Under the pieces are notes generated by a model, which worked only from the letters and a program-made list of their open reading frames with translations, was not told where the DNA came from and did no database searches. Both the position numbers and the translations under genes were made by a program. Shown piece by piece: positions 61,383 to 64,000 of a DNA stretch of 64,000 nt. Each line of letters starts with the position of its first letter. Position 1 is the first letter of the stretch. Source of the stretch: Neobacillus mesonae (GTDB taxonomy: Bacteria > Bacillota > Bacilli > Paenibacillales > Paenibacillaceae); NCBI GenBank assembly GCA_023715865.1, contig JAMBOW010000001.1, positions 2,480,001 to 2,544,000 of the forward strand. The letters run 5' to 3'.

Positions 61383-61709
61383 CTATATGTCTGTCTGATA
61401 CTTGAGAATAGTCTGTAAAGCAGATACCTGTACTTTGATAGCGTCAGCTGCTTCTATACCGGCTTTGAATCGGGTTTCTGCATAATCTCTTTGGAAGAGA
61501 AGATCAGCAACATTTCCTTTTGCTAGATCCGGAATTAGAGTGGCTGGGAAACCGTCAGACTTAAGCTTTAGAATCTCTTGAGCAAGCGCGGAACGGTAAT
61601 CACGTTCCTTCTCCGCCTTCTCCCTCCCCAGTTCGAAGAGGGCATTAGCAGAGTTGCTAAGGCGTTTAGAAGCAGCATGTATTTCTTGGGTTATGTCAGT
61701 TAATTGCAT
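61383..61709 (-). CDS. Phage hypothetical helical protein, 108 aa
   Basis: A coiled-coil-rich protein (IHAASKRLSNSANALFELGR, EKAEKERDYRSALAQEILKL, AETRFKAGIEAADAIKVQVS) commonly found beside ssb in Gram-positive phages. Role unknown; binding of SSB or ERF is possible. Confidence 0.75.
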   Translation of the reverse strand: MQLTDITQEIHAASKRLSNSANALFELGREKAEKERDYRSALAQEILKLKSDGFPATLIPDLAKGNVADLLFQRDYAETRFKAGIEAADAIKVQVSALQTILKYQTDI

Positions 61710-61719
61710 TAGTCACCTC

Positions 61720-62133
61720 TCAAAATGGTAGCTCAGAATCCGGAATATCAATTGGTTTCCCATCATCCGCAAATGGATCCTGATTAGGTTTCGGTTTAAC
61801 ATCTGGATTGCTGTCATATCTATTATCGTTCCGCTCAAGAAATCTCACGTCATTTGCCACTACTTCAGTGACATAGACTCGTTTTCCCTCGTTGTTTTCA
61901 TAGTTTCTAACTTGGATCCGTCCATCAACTGCTACAAGCATTCCTTTGCGGCAGTAATTGGCACATGCTTCCGCAGTTTGTCTCCAGGTAACAATAGGGA
62001 TGAAGTCCGTTTCATCATCTTTAAAAACACGATTAACCGCTAATGTAAATTGCGTTACCGCTACTCCAGCAGGTGTATATCTCAATTCAGGGTCTTTCGT
62101 TAGTCGTCCGATCAGGATAGTTTTATTCAGCAT
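61720..62133 (-). CDS. ssb: Single-stranded DNA-binding protein
   Basis: A 137-residue SSB with an OB fold ([33 protein letters not shown]) and the acidic tip DIPDSELPF that recruits partner proteins. It overlaps the ERF gene by 11 bases. Confidence 0.95.
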   Translation of the reverse strand: MLNKTILIGRLTKDPELRYTPAGVAVTQFTLAVNRVFKDDETDFIPIVTWRQTAEACANYCRKGMLVAVDGRIQVRNYENNEGKRVYVTEVVANDVRFLERNDNRYDSNPDVKPKPNQDPFADDGKPIDIPDSELPF

Positions 62134-62782
62134 GTAGTGCTTCCCCTTTCTCTTTCTTCTCTTGTATTTTCTTTGTCAGGACACGTTCTATTTGTGGTAG
62201 ATGATAGTTTTTCTCCAGCATTGATTTGACCCATTCATCCAAACCTTCCAGATTACCGCCGTTAAGCATCTTCCACTTGGCCTTTAATGAGCTATACAAC
62301 TTTTCAGATTCGTTTGGTTGAGCAGCAGTTTTACCTTTGGTGTCTTTACTGTCAGGATCATCTTCATCCGTAGGTAGACCCAGACTCTTCAAAAGGTAAT
62401 ATCGTTCGCTATAAGTTAGGGCCGATCCATATGCTTTGGAAATGTCATCTTGTTGTCCGTAATAAGCCCAGTTAACCGTTTCACGTTCGTCAGGGTTATC
62501 ACCATTAATCCAGGTGTAAGACATCTCGCCTTTTACAACAAAGTCCAAGGCATCTTTCCCCTTAGCTGTCTTGTATGCATGCATGTGATGTTCCCCTACT
62601 TGAGTAGATGGCATGAGTAATAGATTGAGTTCGTTCATTTTGTCCTTGATCTTGGATAGGACCTGGTTACCCGAAACATACGAGTAACCATAGCCTTTTG
62701 TGTCTTTAGAGAAACCCTCTGCAACTTGGCGAACTTGAACAATTTTTTGATAAAGGTTTAACTCTTTTAGTTCATCAGTCAT
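62123..62782 (-). CDS. ERF family single-strand annealing protein
   Basis: A 219-residue ERF protein: [60 protein letters not shown] and [20 protein letters not shown] proteins anneal complementary single strands during phage recombination. The charged C-terminal 70 residues may bind SSB. It overlaps both neighbours by a few bases. Confidence 0.93.
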   Translation of the reverse strand: MTDELKELNLYQKIVQVRQVAEGFSKDTKGYGYSYVSGNQVLSKIKDKMNELNLLLMPSTQVGEHHMHAYKTAKGKDALDFVVKGEMSYTWINGDNPDERETVNWAYYGQQDDISKAYGSALTYSERYYLLKSLGLPTDEDDPDSKDTKGKTAAQPNESEKLYSSLKAKWKMLNGGNLEGLDEWVKSMLEKNYHLPQIERVLTKKIQEKKEKGEALHAE

Positions 62783-63261
62783 CGAATGCTCAACCCACTC
62801 TCACCGTACACAAGCTCGAGTCCATGAAGCTTTTCACCAGCCTTAAGAGCTTCCATAGCTGCAGTCTTATCGACTTCTTTCTTAACTTTGATCAACTCAG
62901 AAGGGACCGCATCAATATTGGTCACCTCTACACGTTGCCTTGGCTTAGTGAGGGAAACAGTGAATAATTGCCCTTTATGTTTATCCAAATTCAAACGGAT
63001 CATATTGATTTTCATAGCTTCCTTCATACGAGTAACTTGGTTCTCCAAAGCAGTCTTGCGCTGTGACAAACGGACTGCCTCAGCTTTAATAGCCTCAGCT
63101 TCTACTTCAAGCGTCTTGATAACCTTGCAATAGCCCTCTAATTTGTCCGAAATAACGCCTTCCATGCCTTGGAGCATATCTGTATAGTCCACTCCTTCAG
63201 CGCCTTCATAAGCCAGCTCAAGAATACTTTGGTATTGTTCAGTAAGTTCATATAAGTTCAT
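62779..63261 (-). CDS. Siphovirus Gp157 family protein
   Basis: A 160-residue coiled-coil protein (MNLYELTEQYQSILELAYEG, CKVIKTLEVEAEAIKAEAVR, LSQRKTALENQVTRMKEAMK) with the family's C-terminal beta segment ([17 protein letters not shown]). It precedes recombination genes in many Gram-positive siphoviruses; it was linked to phage resistance in Streptococcus, mechanism unknown. Confidence 0.93.
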   Translation of the reverse strand: MNLYELTEQYQSILELAYEGAEGVDYTDMLQGMEGVISDKLEGYCKVIKTLEVEAEAIKAEAVRLSQRKTALENQVTRMKEAMKINMIRLNLDKHKGQLFTVSLTKPRQRVEVTNIDAVPSELIKVKKEVDKTAAMEALKAGEKLHGLELVYGESGLSIR

Positions 63262-63324
63262 GGGTATTTACAACCTCCTGGAATTGTGGTATTTTTTCGG
63301 TATCAAATAATTTCAAATTGACTT

Positions 63325-63528
63325 TTAGAGACTGTGGTTGCCGCCACGGTCTTTTTTCGTTTCAAGCTCGTTTAAAACTGTGTTTAGCAGATCGATTGTT
63401 TTGTTAAGGTCATACTGAAAAAAATCTGCAATAGCCTTAGCGAGTGCTTCCCTCGAATTCCCCTTAAGGCCTGTTTCTGCGTCGAACCTTTCTAGCGTCT
63501 GGATCGCCTTTTTCAGCTCCTCCACCAT
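63325..63528 (-). CDS. Phage hypothetical protein, 67 aa
   Basis: A small helical protein (MVEELKKAIQTLERFDAETG, AKAIADFFQYDLNKTIDLLN). It overlaps the upstream ORF by 65 bases in another frame. Unknown. Confidence 0.65.
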   Translation of the reverse strand: MVEELKKAIQTLERFDAETGLKGNSREALAKAIADFFQYDLNKTIDLLNTVLNELETKKDRGGNHSL

Positions 63529-63700
63529 TTACTCCAACTCCTTTAAGGTGCTTACTAAGTTTTTCGTACTCACGACGCTGCTGTTCAGAAGTGAATTCAA
63601 ACTTAGGATGTTTGCCTTCTTTGACTTTTCCGCCAACCTTAGCCAGTGCAAACAGATCTGAAAACTCTTCACTAGCTTTGATTCTGATAGTTGTGATCAA
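63464..63700 (-). CDS. Phage hypothetical protein, 78 aa
   Basis: A basic protein (EEFSDLFALAKVGGKVKEGK, HPKFEFTSEQQRREYEKLSK) from a TTG start with AGGAG about 12 bases upstream. It overlaps the small TM ORF. Unknown. Confidence 0.6.
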   Translation of the reverse strand: MITTIRIKASEEFSDLFALAKVGGKVKEGKHPKFEFTSEQQRREYEKLSKHLKGVGVNGGGAEKGDPDARKVRRRNRP

Positions 63701-63779
63701 CTTCTTCTCTAGCTCCTCTCAGGAAAAGTAGAACAATTGCTGTATCTAAAAGAATCCACCATGTTAACCAGAACAACAT
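63672..63779 (-). CDS. Small single-TM phage protein, 35 aa
   Basis: An ORF (MLFWLTWWILLDTAIVLLFL, then RGAREEVDHNYQNQS) behind GAGAGGATAA. One membrane helix rich in Trp and Leu. Confidence 0.6.
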   Translation of the reverse strand: MLFWLTWWILLDTAIVLLFLRGAREEVDHNYQNQS

Positions 63780-63884
63780 TTATCCTCTCTCCCATCTTTT
63801 TTTGTTGACATTCACTGCATTACTGATAATCGCTAAGCGTTCGCCAGTTGTAAGAGCTAACCATGATTTAGGTGTGATTTTCAT
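63780..63884 (-). CDS. Small phage protein, 34 aa
   Basis: An ORF (MKITPKSWLALTTGERLAII, then SNAVNVNKKRWERG) behind a perfect AAGGAGGTGA site; its stop directly precedes the next start. Unknown. Confidence 0.62.
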   Translation of the reverse strand: MKITPKSWLALTTGERLAIISNAVNVNKKRWERG

Positions 63885-63899
63885 TTGTCTTCACCTCCT

Positions 63900-64000
63900 T
63901 CACTTCTTTTCAAAGTTGTAGTCTTCGATCAAGTCAATCGCATTGCAGATGTCATGCAGCCATTCCATGTCTCCAGATTCGTAAGCAATCATAGATAGGT
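63900..64000 (-). CDS. Phage hypothetical protein, C-terminal end only
   Basis: The last 33 codons of a gene entering from the right (LSMIAYESGDMEWLHDICNA, IDLIEDYNFEKK). Its stop is followed at once by the ribosome site of the 34-aa ORF. Too short to identify. Confidence 0.6.
   Translation of the reverse strand, partial: LSMIAYESGDMEWLHDICNAIDLIEDYNFEKK

Larger units (their letters stand above)
30690..64000. mobile_element. Siphovirus-type prophage, left part
   Basis: From here to the window end the genes form a continuous phage order on the minus strand: replication, late regulator, terminase, HK97-type head, long non-contractile tail and lysis, then accessory genes at the left edge. The left border is placed between the terminator at 30617 and the first phage-like gene; no attachment repeat can be identified because the right end is outside the window. 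All structural genes look intact. Confidence 0.9.

Overview
The window looks like part of a Paenibacillus chromosome, or that of a close relative. The evidence is a set of endospore-former genes (cmpA, the sporulation-type diadenylate cyclase cdaS, the ydcC-alr-ndoAI-ndoA cluster, a trpS gene behind a Trp T-box), SLH-domain surface proteins, AGGAGG-type ribosome binding sites and frequent TTG/GTG starts. About the first 30.6 kb is ordinary host chromosome. From about 30.7 kb to the end is a siphovirus-type prophage whose right end (integrase, repressor, attachment site) lies outside the window.

Host part. 1-2.4 kb: the 5' end of trpS with its T-box leader, tRNA-Asn and tRNA-Ser, a SprT-like metalloprotein and cmpA. 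2.4-7.4 kb: tex and a GH36 alpha-galactosidase with a cre-like site. 7.5-11.3 kb: the ydcC-like lipoprotein, alanine racemase and the MazEF-type pair. 11.3-15.3 kb: a GbsR-type regulator beside a two-gene OpuA glycine betaine importer whose permease and binding protein are fused. 15.4-20.4 kb: an orphan phage-type holin, an MhqO-like dioxygenase, cdaS, a YdhK-like lipoprotein with a CsoR-type copper operator in its promoter, and kimA. 20.6-26.3 kb: a PucR-type regulator followed by a cytosine-permease-like transporter, a DUF917 protein and a hydantoinase/oxoprolinase-like protein. 26.4-30.4 kb: a SurA_N-like protein, a GNAT enzyme, two tiny ORFs and an SLH protein with a long TPEP repeat.

Prophage part, read from right to left because nearly all genes are on the minus strand. 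55-64 kb holds early and replication genes (Gp157, ERF, SSB, HNH, DnaD-like, DnaC-like, RuvC-like, MazG-like, ThyX, YopX). 53.6-54.6 kb holds the late regulator ArpU and a 600-base non-coding control region with four 11-bp repeats. 43-53 kb holds HNH nucleases, terminase, portal, protease, capsid and connectors. 36-43 kb holds the tail, including a -1 frameshifted chaperone pair. 34.8-36.2 kb holds XhlA, holin and amidase.

The most interesting part is the accessory segment beyond the lysis genes (30.8-34.7 kb). It carries a compact operon: a small HTH protein, a 6-7 TM membrane protein the size of an AgrC sensor but without a kinase, an AgrB protease with its His and Cys, a 44-aa AgrD-like propeptide with Ser where Cys is usual, and a stand-alone LytTR DNA-binding protein. 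Two 18-bp operators bracket its promoter. This looks like a phage-borne, kinase-less peptide quorum-sensing circuit. Next to it are a YolD gene with a LexA box and a plus-strand PH/SHOCT gene.
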